21,216 nucleotides of DNA, taken from assembly GCA_016213865.1 (NCBI GenBank), contig JACQZL010000079.1:1258-22473 (forward strand). Direction: 5' to 3'. Source of the stretch: Candidatus Rifleibacteriota bacterium (GTDB lineage Bacteria; UBP17; UBA6191; JACPRK01). Every line of letters begins with the position of its first letter. Within the stretch, counting starts at the first letter, position 1. The translations under genes and the position numbers were made by a program. The notes beneath the pieces are model-generated. The model searched no databases. It was not told the origin of the DNA and saw nothing but the letters and a program-made list of their open reading frames with translations. Shown here in pieces: positions 1 to 8,100 of this stretch.

Positions 1-28
1 GATCCTGGAACGAGTCACCTTCAACGGG

Positions 29-1327
29 GTGGCGATGGACGGACGCCAGTTCCTCGAGAGGGCCGCGCGGGTCAGTCGTCAGCCCCGCTTCGAGCAAGCG
101 CAGGCGCTCGCCACGCCGCCCAGGCCCCGCCTCGCCGCCGACGGCGGGGAGCCCGTCTCGCCCAGGTTCATCTACTTCGGTCAGCCGCTCTTCGACAAGG
201 AAGAAGAGGACGCGGTGGTCCAGACGATCCGTTCGGGCTGGGTCGGGATGGGGCCCAAGTGCCAGCAGTTCGAGAAGGAGTTCGGCGAGTACGTCGGCAA
301 TCCGCGCTCGGTCTCTCTCAGCTCGTGCACCGCGGCCCTGCACCTCTCGCTCGTCCTCCTGGGCGTCGGGCCGGGCCGCGAGGTCGTCACGACGCCGCTG
401 ACCTTCGCCGCAACGGTCAACGCCATCGAGCACGTGGGAGCGACCCCGGTCTTCGCCGACATCGACCCCAAGACGTGGAACCTCGATCCTTCCGCGGTCG
501 AGGCTGCCCTCACGCCACGGACGGCGGCGCTCATCCCGGTCCACTTTGCAGGGCTTCCCTGCGACATGCGGCGTCTCGAAGCCCTGGCCTCCGCGCGGGG
601 CCTCGGCCTCGTGGAGGACGCGGCCCACGCCGTCGGCGCCGTGGTCGACGGCCGCAGAATCGGCAACAGCTCGAACCTGGTCTGCTTCAGCTTCTACGCG
701 AACAAGAACCTGACGACCGTGGAGGGCGGCATGCTCTGCTGCCCCCGGGAGGACCTGGCCGCGAGGGCCCGCAGCCTGCGGCAGCACGGGCTGGGTCAAG
801 ACGCCTGGGCACGCTTTCGCACCAAGGAGCTGATCATGGCCCAGGTGCTCGAGCCCGGCTTCAAGTACAACTTCACCGACCTGCAGGCGGTCATCGGCCT
901 GGCCCAGTTGCGCAAGCTGGAGCGGATGCAGGCCATCCGCGACGAGCTGGCCGCCGAATACGATCGCGGGCTCGAGGGCCTCGACGGGCTCCAGCTCCAG
1001 TACCGGCCCGTCGGCGATCTGTCGCTCCGCCACGCGCTGCACCTCTACGCGGTCCTCCTGGACCCGGACCGGTTCCAGGTGGGCCGCAACTCGGTGGTGG
1101 GCGCGCTGCGAGCCGAGAACATCGGCGTCGGCATCCACTACGAACCGCTGGTGCAGCATCCCTACTATCGCAAGAAGTACGGGTTCCGCGGCGGCGAGTT
1201 CCCCGTGGCCGAGCGCGTGGGACGTGGCATCATGTCGCTGCCCATCTCCCCGACCATGACGGTCGAGGACGCGAGGACCGTCGTGAAGGCCGTCCGCAAA
1301 GTGCTGGACGAGTACCGGCGCGAGTGA
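29..1327 (+). CDS. DegT/DnrJ/EryC1/StrS-type PLP aminotransferase, possibly 5'-partial
   Basis: This is a PLP-dependent sugar aminotransferase of the DegT/DnrJ/EryC1/StrS (ArnB-like) family. Such enzymes move an amino group, usually from glutamate, onto a nucleotide-linked keto sugar in the cytoplasm. The substrate loop SSCTAALHLSL is at about 98-108, the cofactor-binding aspartate lies in EDAAH (D197), and the Schiff-base lysine lies in SFYANKNLTT (K226). The family core starts near residue 45 (RFIYFGQPLFDKEEE). The preceding 45 residues are extra, and the frame stays open to the left edge of the window, so the GTG at 29 and ATG at 35 may be internal codons of a longer or fused protein. There is no convincing ribosome site before either. 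The stop overlaps the GTG start of the next gene (GTGA). The family is certain; the exact sugar is not. Confidence 0.93.
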   Translation: MAMDGRQFLERAARVSRQPRFEQAQALATPPRPRLAADGGEPVSPRFIYFGQPLFDKEEEDAVVQTIRSGWVGMGPKCQQFEKEFGEYVGNPRSVSLSSCTAALHLSLVLLGVGPGREVVTTPLTFAATVNAIEHVGATPVFADIDPKTWNLDPSAVEAALTPRTAALIPVHFAGLPCDMRRLEALASARGLGLVEDAAHAVGAVVDGRRIGNSSNLVCFSFYANKNLTTVEGGMLCCPREDLAARARSLRQHGLGQDAWARFRTKELIMAQVLEPGFKYNFTDLQAVIGLAQLRKLERMQAIRDELAAEYDRGLEGLDGLQLQYRPVGDLSLRHALHLYAVLLDPDRFQVGRNSVVGALRAENIGVGIHYEPLVQHPYYRKKYGFRGGEFPVAERVGRGIMSLPISPTMTVEDARTVVKAVRKVLDEYRRE

Positions 1328-2355
1328 TCCCGGCCGATTTCAACTCTGAAATGCTCCCCGCTGCCGGCCCAATGCCCGTCCACGTTCCCGCCTCACGCGA
1401 GGCGCCCCCGCTCGACGCCGAACCGACCCTCGACGTCTCGGTGGTCGTTCCCTGCTACCGCGATGGCGCCATCATCGCCAGGACGTGCGAGGTGCTCCTC
1501 GACGTCCTCTCGAAGCTGGGCCGGAGCTTCGAGCTGATCCTGGTCAACGACGGCAGTCCCGACGACACCTGGGAGCAGATCCGGCGGCTCTGCGAAGCCC
1601 ATCCCGGGCAAGTCGTGGGGGTCAACCTGTGGCGCAACTTCGGACAGCATCTGGCCGTTTGCGCTGGATTCAGCAACGCGCGGGGTCGGATCATCGTCAC
1701 GATTGACTCCGATCTGCAGGAGGATCCGGCCCATCTGGGCGAGATGCTCGAGCGGCTGGAGCAGGGGTTCGACGTCGTCAGCGGCGCGCGCCTTCAGCGT
1801 GCCGAAGGTTGGGCACGAGCGCTTCCGTCCAGACTGATCAAGGCGTTCTTGCAGCGCGTTACCGGGCAGCATCTCGAGGACTTCGGGTGCATGTTCAGGG
1901 CCTACAGGCGTGAGATGGCCCGCATCATCGAGCGGTACCCGACGCACACGAAACTCATCACGGCTTACTCCGCGTGGATCGGAGCGAGGATTTCCGAGAT
2001 CCCGATGGAGCATCGCAGCCGGCTGGAAAAGCCCGCCTCGCGCTACACGCTGCAGGCGCTGTTCAACATGGCCACGGATCTCCTGGCCAACTACACCTAC
2101 GTGCCGATGCGGCTCATCACCGGCTGCGGCATTCTCTTCTTCCTCTCCGGGATGAGCTTGGCAGGAGTGCTGCTAACCTACCGAGTCATCTTTGGCGCGG
2201 GCCCCAGCGGCATGGCTACACTGGTTGCATTGCAGTTCATGTTCGCCGGCGTCCAGCTCGGATGTCTCGGCATTCTCGGTGCCTACGTCGGCCGCATCTA
2301 CTCGCAGGTCGACGGAAAGCCCTTCGTTCTCGTCAGGGAAGTGCTCGAAAAATGA
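1324..2355 (+). CDS. Family 2 glycosyltransferase, polyprenyl-phosphate sugar transferase (ArnC/DPM1-like)
   Basis: This is a membrane-anchored GT2 enzyme expected to move a sugar from a nucleotide donor to undecaprenyl (polyprenyl) phosphate on the cytoplasmic face. Counting from GTG 1324 (343 aa), the GT-A fold shows VSVVVPCYRDG (38-48), LVNDGSPDD (73-81) and the DxD-type metal motif IDSDLQED (127-134). DVVSGAR and the FGCMFRAYRR acceptor-loop region follow. Two hydrophobic segments at about 262-290 and 297-329 end the protein, as in ArnC, GtrB and DPM1-like enzymes. ATG 1351 and ATG 1372 are possible later starts. GTG 1324 was chosen because it gives the same 4-base stop/start overlap seen at the next junction, but no start has a clear ribosome site. 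Coupling to the aminotransferase and acetyltransferase suggests the sugar is an amino sugar (inference). Confidence 0.9.
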   Translation: MIPADFNSEMLPAAGPMPVHVPASREAPPLDAEPTLDVSVVVPCYRDGAIIARTCEVLLDVLSKLGRSFELILVNDGSPDDTWEQIRRLCEAHPGQVVGVNLWRNFGQHLAVCAGFSNARGRIIVTIDSDLQEDPAHLGEMLERLEQGFDVVSGARLQRAEGWARALPSRLIKAFLQRVTGQHLEDFGCMFRAYRREMARIIERYPTHTKLITAYSAWIGARISEIPMEHRSRLEKPASRYTLQALFNMATDLLANYTYVPMRLITGCGILFFLSGMSLAGVLLTYRVIFGAGPSGMATLVALQFMFAGVQLGCLGILGAYVGRIYSQVDGKPFVLVREVLEK

Positions 2356-2966
2356 CCACCCAGAACCCGCTGGCCACTCCCGAAACTCCGCGTCCGCCGA
2401 AGTTGCACATGCTCTGGCCGGATCGATTACTGTCGGTGGCGCCTCCGGTGAAGGTCGCCAGCGGTTACGCGCTCCGTGTTTTCCGGCCATCCGATACACC
2501 CACCTACTTGCGGCTGATGCACCTGGCGGGATTCACGTACTGGACCGCCGAGATCCTGGACAAGTACCTACAGAAGGCACTTCCCGACGGTTTCTTCATC
2601 GCCGAGGAACTTGCTACCGGAGCATTGGCGGCCACCGCCATGGCCACGCACAATCCGGACTTGTTTCATCCGTTCGGTGGTGAGCTGGGATGGGTCGCGG
2701 GCGATCCGGCTCACGCGGGCAAAGGCCTGGGCAAGGCTGTCACGGCGGCCGTGACTTGCCGGTTCTTGGCCGCCGGCTATCGTCGGATCTACCTGAAGAC
2801 CGACGATTGGCGACTGCCGGCCATTCGCATCTACCTGGACATGGGCTGGGAGCCTTTCTTGTACGAGCCTGGAATGTCCGAGCGCTGGCGGACAATCTGC
2901 GAGAAGGTCGATTACCCATTTCGACCGGAGGCCTGGCCAAAACTGCACGCCGCTCAGTCGGTCTGA
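2352..2966 (+). CDS. GNAT-family N-acetyltransferase
   Basis: This 204-aa protein has one GNAT domain at about residues 38-185. The acyl-CoA pyrophosphate loop is clear: a beta-strand ELGWVAGD (111-118) followed by H-A-G-K-G-L-G (121-127). The C-terminal NPAAxxLYxxxGF-like segment is also present as RLPAIRIYLDMGWEPF (154-169). GNAT enzymes move an acyl group from acyl-CoA to an amine. The ATG overlaps the TGA of the glycosyltransferase gene (ATGA), so translation is probably coupled. With a sugar aminotransferase and a polyprenyl-phosphate glycosyltransferase directly upstream, the likely substrate is the new amino group on the sugar. That is inferred from context; the sequence shows only the acetyltransferase fold. 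Confidence 0.88.
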   Translation: MTTQNPLATPETPRPPKLHMLWPDRLLSVAPPVKVASGYALRVFRPSDTPTYLRLMHLAGFTYWTAEILDKYLQKALPDGFFIAEELATGALAATAMATHNPDLFHPFGGELGWVAGDPAHAGKGLGKAVTAAVTCRFLAAGYRRIYLKTDDWRLPAIRIYLDMGWEPFLYEPGMSERWRTICEKVDYPFRPEAWPKLHAAQSV

Positions 2967-3010
2967 GAAAACCAGTTCACCCGGCGGAGAACCGAGAGGC
3001 TATCCTCGCC

Positions 3011-3442
3011 TCATCTCTTCCGAGTCATGGTGAAGCCGCCGCTGTGGCCACTCGAGTCGATGAAGTGGCCCTCTGTCACCGTGTTTTTGTCCAGCAGCAG
3101 CCCAAGACACTCTGCGATGTACTCGGACGCGTAGTCCACACGCTCGAAGACCACGAGCTTCTGCCCAGCGGGCCGGGTCGTTTGGATCACTCGTCCCCTC
3201 ACGGCACCTCGGGTCTGGCCGTCGACTCTCATCTCCCCGACGAAATCGCCAGATGCAGGGTAGACTCGTTCGACGAACAGCGTGCAACGCCCGGCAACCA
3301 GCGGCCCTCGGACCCCGTTCTGAACCCGGGCATAGGAGGTCCTGACCTCCCACTCACCGTCGGAGAAATCGTGGGCTCCCACCGTCTGAGCCAGGACCAG
3401 GAACCATGCAAACCAGAGTGAATCCCGCGTTGCCGATATCAC
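3011..3442 (-). CDS. Small secreted protein of unknown function
   Basis: This 143-aa protein is not recognised. Its first 23 residues look like a Sec signal peptide: an arginine at position 6, a hydrophobic core LWFAWFLVLAQ, and a likely cut after VGA (21-23). The mature part of about 120 residues begins HDFSDGEWEVRT and is rich in alternating hydrophobic and polar residues (GRCTLFVERV, LVVFERVDYA), suggesting a small beta-rich domain. It has two cysteines (one in GRCTLF, one in AECLGL) that could form a disulfide. The GTG start is well supported: a perfect AAGGAGG lies 8 bases upstream. It sits 78 bases after the TolC-like gene on the same strand, so the two may share a transcript. It converges on the acetyltransferase gene with a 44-base gap and no obvious terminator. 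Confidence 0.8.
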   Translation of the reverse strand: MISATRDSLWFAWFLVLAQTVGAHDFSDGEWEVRTSYARVQNGVRGPLVAGRCTLFVERVYPASGDFVGEMRVDGQTRGAVRGRVIQTTRPAGQKLVVFERVDYASEYIAECLGLLLDKNTVTEGHFIDSSGHSGGFTMTRKR

Positions 3443-3520
3443 GAGTGGCGCCTCCTTCCCTGGAAGTCCCTTGACGCGATGGCTGTTCCGCCGTCGCGTT
3501 CGTTACTGGGCATTCGAGCC

Positions 3521-4822
3521 TCACTCGTTGCCCTCCGGCCCAGGCACCAGCAGGGCTTCCTCGATACCCAGGGCGTCGCCAAGGGCCAGACGTGCTTGAA
3601 GCAGACGCACCCACGCTCGTACGCACAGGACGCGGAACTCCGACACATACTGCCGGGCTCTTGCCGGGGTCGCGGTCGCTCGCCCCGAGTGCTCGGGGCT
3701 GGTGGCGTCTCGCACGGCCTCACGGACGCGCGGGCGCTCGCCAGCCAGCAACTCACTCCAGGCAGCCGCGGCCGCGGCCAGGTCCTTCCCGCGGGTTACG
3801 ACCTTGTTCTCGTGCTCGCGCTGAGCTTGCTCCAGTTCCTCGCGGGCAGCCTCGGCCTGGGCCCGGCTCTCCCGGACGGACGCTGTACCGTCGTCCCAGA
3901 GAGGAAGGTCGATCGCGACGTTGACGTAGTGGCCCCCTTGGGGATCGAGATCGCTCTGGTCGTAGCCGACGTAACCTCCCCCGAGCGTCCACCGGATCCG
4001 GCCCTCGGCCTTCGCGACCGAAACCTCGGCCTCGCAGTGCGCGAGCCGCGCCGCTCCGAGCGCGAGCTCCGGGTGGGCGGCCTGCGTGGCCTGTGCCCCT
4101 GTTGACGAAACGGGCCCGAGCACCTCCGCGAGCAGCCGATCCGACAGCGAGTCACCCAGCAGCTCCCCAATCGGTGGAAGCGGGAGGCCCAGGGCCGACA
4201 ACTCGGCGGCAGCCGGCAGCGGCGACTCGAGCTCTGCGGCCAACACGCTGCGTGTGCTCGAGGCCTGGGCCTTCGCCTCAGCCAGCATCTGGCGGGCGCG
4301 CAGTCCTTCCGACTCGGCTGACCAATTCGTCGATGCGCTCCGCGCGGACGTGGGCCGACCTGGCCAGATGACTGCCCCCGCCGTGAGCTCCTTTTGGACC
4401 TCCTGGGCCTCGAGCGCGCAGAGGAACGACCGCAACGCGTCGATCGCCTCCCGGCGGCGCTCGGCGCGGTCCTCGTGGCGGGCCAGGTCGACTTCGCGCA
4501 AGCCCGAGCGGCGATGCGCCTTGCGACGTGCGGGATCGAGAACCTGCTGCTGCACCAGAACGAGCTGCTGGTGATAGCCTTGGGCCTCGCCTCGCACGCG
4601 GATCCGCTCTCGGTCCCAGCTCACGACGGGATTGGGCCAGCGAGTCCTCTGGTAGAGGCGGGCCTTCGCCTCCTCCTGCCGAGAGCTGCTGACGGGTGTG
4701 GACCCAACGGCCAGGCGAACGACGTCGGCCGGACCATAGAGTACCCGCGTGGCGGCCGGCGAGAGAGACGCCAGGAGAAACAGGAGGAGAATCGGGGAAC
4801 GCGTTCGGGCTCTCGAGACCAT
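3521..4822 (-). CDS. TolC-like outer-membrane efflux protein
   Basis: This 433-aa protein fits the outer-membrane efflux (OEP/TolC) family in length and layout. It has a signal peptide (RARTRSPILLLFLLASLS, cut near A23/A24), long Ala/Glu/Arg-rich helices (about 100-210 and 320-430), and strand regions with WPNPVVSWDRE (about 62-72) and WTLGGGYVGYDQSD plus HYVNVAIDLPLWDDG (about 278-310). Family members trimerise into a channel across the outer membrane and periplasm for export systems. No membrane-fusion or inner-membrane pump gene lies beside it, so its partner is unknown. About residues 147-171 look out of frame: codons there are A/T-ending and non-helical, while the -1 reading of the same bases is helical and GC3-rich. 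Two compensating small indels or sequence errors may explain this. A promoter-like pair lies just upstream. Confidence 0.85.
   Translation of the reverse strand: MVSRARTRSPILLLFLLASLSPAATRVLYGPADVVRLAVGSTPVSSSRQEEAKARLYQRTRWPNPVVSWDRERIRVRGEAQGYHQQLVLVQQQVLDPARRKAHRRSGLREVDLARHEDRAERRREAIDALRSFLCALEAQEVQKELTAGAVIWPGRPTSARSASTNWSAESEGLRARQMLAEAKAQASSTRSVLAAELESPLPAAAELSALGLPLPPIGELLGDSLSDRLLAEVLGPVSSTGAQATQAAHPELALGAARLAHCEAEVSVAKAEGRIRWTLGGGYVGYDQSDLDPQGGHYVNVAIDLPLWDDGTASVRESRAQAEAAREELEQAQREHENKVVTRGKDLAAAAAAWSELLAGERPRVREAVRDATSPEHSGRATATPARARQYVSEFRVLCVRAWVRLLQARLALGDALGIEEALLVPGPEGNE
4310..4380 (-). other. Probable locally frame-shifted segment in the TolC-like gene
   Basis: In the annotated frame this stretch reads VIWPGRPTSARSASTNWSAE, with many A- or T-ending codons and little helix character. 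The alternative frame of the same strand reads HLARSAHVRAERIDELVSRV, which is helical and mostly G/C-ending, as expected for this part of a TolC helix. On either side the annotated frame again looks right (EAQEVQKELTAG before, EGLRARQMLAEAKAQ after). This is the pattern left by two small opposite indels or by two sequence errors. Confidence 0.4.
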
Positions 4823-4836
4823 GGGTGGCTGGTGAC

Positions 4837-4865
4837 ATTATCGAGACTGCCTCGACGGAAGTCAC
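4837..4865 (-). promoter_or_regulatory. Sigma70-like promoter for the TolC-like gene
   Basis: On the minus strand a GATAAT box (4842 down to 4837, 5 of 6 matches to TATAAT) follows a GTGACT box (4865 down to 4860, sharing TGAC with TTGACA) with a 17-base spacer. The start codon is 14 bases after the -10 box, so the leader would be only about 7-8 bases. No ribosome site is seen before this ATG, which fits a near-leaderless transcript. Confidence 0.45.
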
Positions 4866-4930
4866 GATCGAGGCAGGGGTGCGACGTAGAACCCGGGAAG
4901 CCAAATGACTGGGTGCGTGGTCCAAGGAGT

Positions 4931-5004
4931 TGTAGCGCGGGCCCTGGTGGCCCGCCACGGTCGGCGGACCGCCTCCAAAGCGGGGGACAAGCCCCCGCGC
5001 TACA
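4931..5004. repeat. Palindromic dispersed repeat, family R, complete copy
   Basis: This 74-base element is bounded by a perfect 11-base inverted repeat, TGTAGCGCGGG at the left and CCCGCGCTACA at the right. Inside it are GGTCGGCGGACC and a stable hairpin, GCGGGGG-ACAAG-CCCCCGC. Related copies lie at about 14237-14280 and 16503-16594. All three share the segment ending in the CCCCGCGCTAC arm. It has no coding capacity and lies between genes, so it looks like a REP- or MITE-type repeat. It may also work as a terminator for the upstream kelch gene. Confidence 0.75.
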
Positions 5005-5175
5005 CCACTCCCGAGGCCGGTTGCAGCTGTTAACCCACGAACCGAGCGCACCCTCGAGGCAGCGCCGGCGAATCGTCCGGGCTCGGCGGCCCCGAAGTCG
5101 ATGGAGCTGGATCGTCGCAACCGGCAGCACCCCGGCAAACCGTCTCGCCTGACGCTGCTGTCATCGCCTCGGGGG

Positions 5176-8100
5176 TCACCACTGGAGCGTCACGGGCAAG
5201 GCGATGTCCAGCAGATAACCGTGGCCGGCTTGCACCGGCGGGGAAGTCGTCTGCCCTGCAACGTGAACCGAGAAGTGGCTTGTCCGGTTCGCACCTTCTC
5301 GAGTCCAGACGACGAAGTCGGCCCCAGCCCGCACTCGCAGGTCCTCCAGCGTCCCGGTCGCAGACTCGCTACTCGGCGGTCCGATGATGGCGTGTCGCGG
5401 CCTCAGCAGTCGCAGCTTGGCTGCCTCGGGCCACGGCCGGCCGACGAGGTCGATCCGGCGGGGCGAGTTGACCAGAACCACGTATCCCAGCTCCCCTTCG
5501 AGTGCGTAGGTCTGGCTCATCGCTGGAAGATACGTGGCAAATCGTTGGGGTCCTCCGGAGTCAGATGCCAAGCTGACCACGGCCACGGCCCCCGTGCGAC
5601 GTGCCAGCTCGGAGACGTCGAACGGTGCCGGCTCAGACCGTATGGCGGCCCCCTCCGTCCGTCCTTCGAGACGCGCTCTTGACACCGAGGAGTGCTTGTC
5701 AGCTTCTGCGGAGCGCTCCTCAGGACGAACGGAGGGGGAAAACGCCGCCATCCAGTCTTGTTGGCGGAGCCCCGCCATAGTAGGACGAACGGAGGGGGAA
5801 AACGCCGCCATCCAGTCTTGTTGGCGGGGTACCGCCATGGTAGGACGAACGGAGGGGGAGGAACCCGCCATCCAGTCTTGTTGGCGGGGGCCCGCCATGG
5901 TTGAAGTGAGTGGTTGAAACGGCAGGGAGACGAGATTGGGGCCGGGCGCCAAGCTCAACTGAACACGGGGGGCCCGGAGCACGGCCAGAGGTGGTGCGAG
6001 CGGCTTCGCATCGCCGATGTCGGCCTCGCTGTTGCCGTCCCTTGCGAAGAGCGTCAGCGTCGCGGTCCGCGGTCCCGGAGAGGCATCGACGCTGACCGAG
6101 CACTGGAAGCTGAACGATTTCGAGCTTCCACCGTCGATGGTGACGGGGGTTTCCTGCGAGGGGCTGACCTGAATTCCGACACCCTCGAAGGTGAGGCCGG
6201 CGGTCGCAGCGTGGGCTGGCGCCTCGCCGGTGTTGGTCACGGTCACGCTGCAACCAAAAGACTGGCCCTGGTACACACCGTCGGGCGCTGCCAGCATCCC
6301 GATAGCCAGGGCGGCCTGGGTCTGAACGGTCCAGTCGTCCGCCGTGTCGGCCGAAGTGTCCGTGGTCTGCGCTCCGCTGTTCGCATCCGTCCCCGAGACC
6401 GCTCCGTTCAGCGCCGTCACCCCCAACCGAGCGCTTGTCCCGACCGTCACCGTGTAACCAAACGTGGCGGTCACCCCGCCGGCAATCGTGCCCGGATTGG
6501 CCCCGGACACGACGGCGTACGCGCCCGTGTCGTCCCCACCGTTGGAGAACGTCAGCCCTGTCGAACCGATGTTCGCACTCGCCTGACCCGTGTTCGTCAC
6601 CACCATCGCGACGGCGAGAGATGCTTGTCCTCGCGAGACCTGCGTCGGCGTCGTCCGCACGCTCACGATCGAGAGCACCGCAGGCGCCTGGACCGTCCAG
6701 GAGTCGGGCTCATCGGCCGAAGTGTCCGTGATCGGCGCTCCGCTGTTCGCATCCGTCCCCGAGACCGTTCCGTTCAGCGCCGTCAGCCCCAATCGGGCGC
6801 TCGTACCGACCGTCACCGCGTAGCCGAACGTGGCGGTCGCCCCGCCGGCAATCGTGCCCGGATTGGCCCCGGATACGACGGCGTACGCGCCCGTGTCGTC
6901 CCCCTCGTTGGAGAACGTCAGCCCTGTCGAACCGACGATCGCCGTCGCCTGGCCCGTGTTCGTCACCACCATCGTGACAGCGATGCCGGTCTGCCCGCGA
7001 CTGACCACGACAGGCAAGGCCGAGACACTCTCGATGGCCAGACGCGCGGGAGTCTGGACCACCCAGGAATCGATCGTGCCGGCACCTGCATCGAAGGTGT
7101 TACCGTTGGCGCCCCTTCCGCTGATGCGTCCATCCATGACGACGGTGCCTGGCGTGGCCGTGGGTGAAATGTCGACCGTGAAGGCGAACGTGGCCAGGTC
7201 ACCGGCGGCCACGGAAGGAGGATTTCCCCCGGATGGAGTGACGGTGTACTCGGCGCCCAGCTCGTCGCCGTTGCCGAAAGTCAGCTCCGCGGTGGTGACC
7301 GTACCCGGCAGGGTCCCGGTGTTTGCCACGGTCATGCTCACGGAAAGCCCACGCTGGCCCTGGCTTGCGTGACCCGCGCCGGCAGTGACAGTGACGATCT
7401 CGAAAGCCGGGAGACCCGGCTCGACCGTCCAGTGATCGAGCGCGTCGCTCCCGGAGTCCCTGGTAGGCTGTCGGCTCACGGCGCCGACGCCCTCGACGAA
7501 CCCGTCGAGGTTCACCGTCGTCGTGGTCGCGGTGGCGGAGACGGCGACCACGAAGGTCAGGGTTGCAGTGGCTCCGGGGGCGACGGAGGTCGGGATAGAG
7601 GGCAAGGCAACTCTGTACTCCGAGATGAGGTCCCTTGCCTCCAGTTCCCAGGTCTCCCCGCTTTCACTGGAGGGGTCTCCTCCGACGGCGCCTCCGAAGA
7701 GCACTGCGCACTTTCGCGTCGGGTCGTAGGCCATCGCGTGGCCGTTGCGCGCCGCCGGCCTGCTGACAGGACTCTGCTCGAGCCAGTCGGTGCCGTCCCA
7801 CACCCACGTATCGTCCAGGCGAACGCCGCTGTATCCGCCAAAGAGTATCATCCGTTCGAGGGCCGAGTTGTAGACCAGGTCGTGAGTCCGACGACCCAGG
7901 GGGCTCCGGGTCGGGTGCTTCCGAAACCAGTCGATTCCATCCCACTCCCAGGTCTCGGCAAAGCCGGTGGTCCCTCCGAATAGCACCACGCGCCGGCGAG
8001 TAGCATCATAAGCCATGGAGTGCTGATACCGCGCCGACGGCCTGGTGGACGTTGCCGCCCGCGCCCATGTCGTACCGTCCCATTCCCACGTGTCATCAAG

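Larger units (their letters stand above)
4823..5175. other. Gene-free spacer with one palindromic repeat
   Basis: This 353-base gap separates two minus-strand genes. It holds the promoter-like boxes of the TolC-like gene next to 4822 and one complete inverted-repeat element (4931-5004). Nothing else convincing was seen in 5005-5175: short open frames there have no ribosome site or recognisable product. Confidence 0.6.

Noticed and set aside
259..1323. A long plus-strand open frame running into the glycosyltransferase from upstream
   Set aside because: It overlaps the aminotransferase in another frame, is arginine/proline-rich and matches no domain; the GT2 homology begins only after 1324.
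5723..5902. CRISPR array
   Set aside because: Three 60-base units are directly adjacent with no variable spacers, lie in a coding frame, and there are no cas genes.
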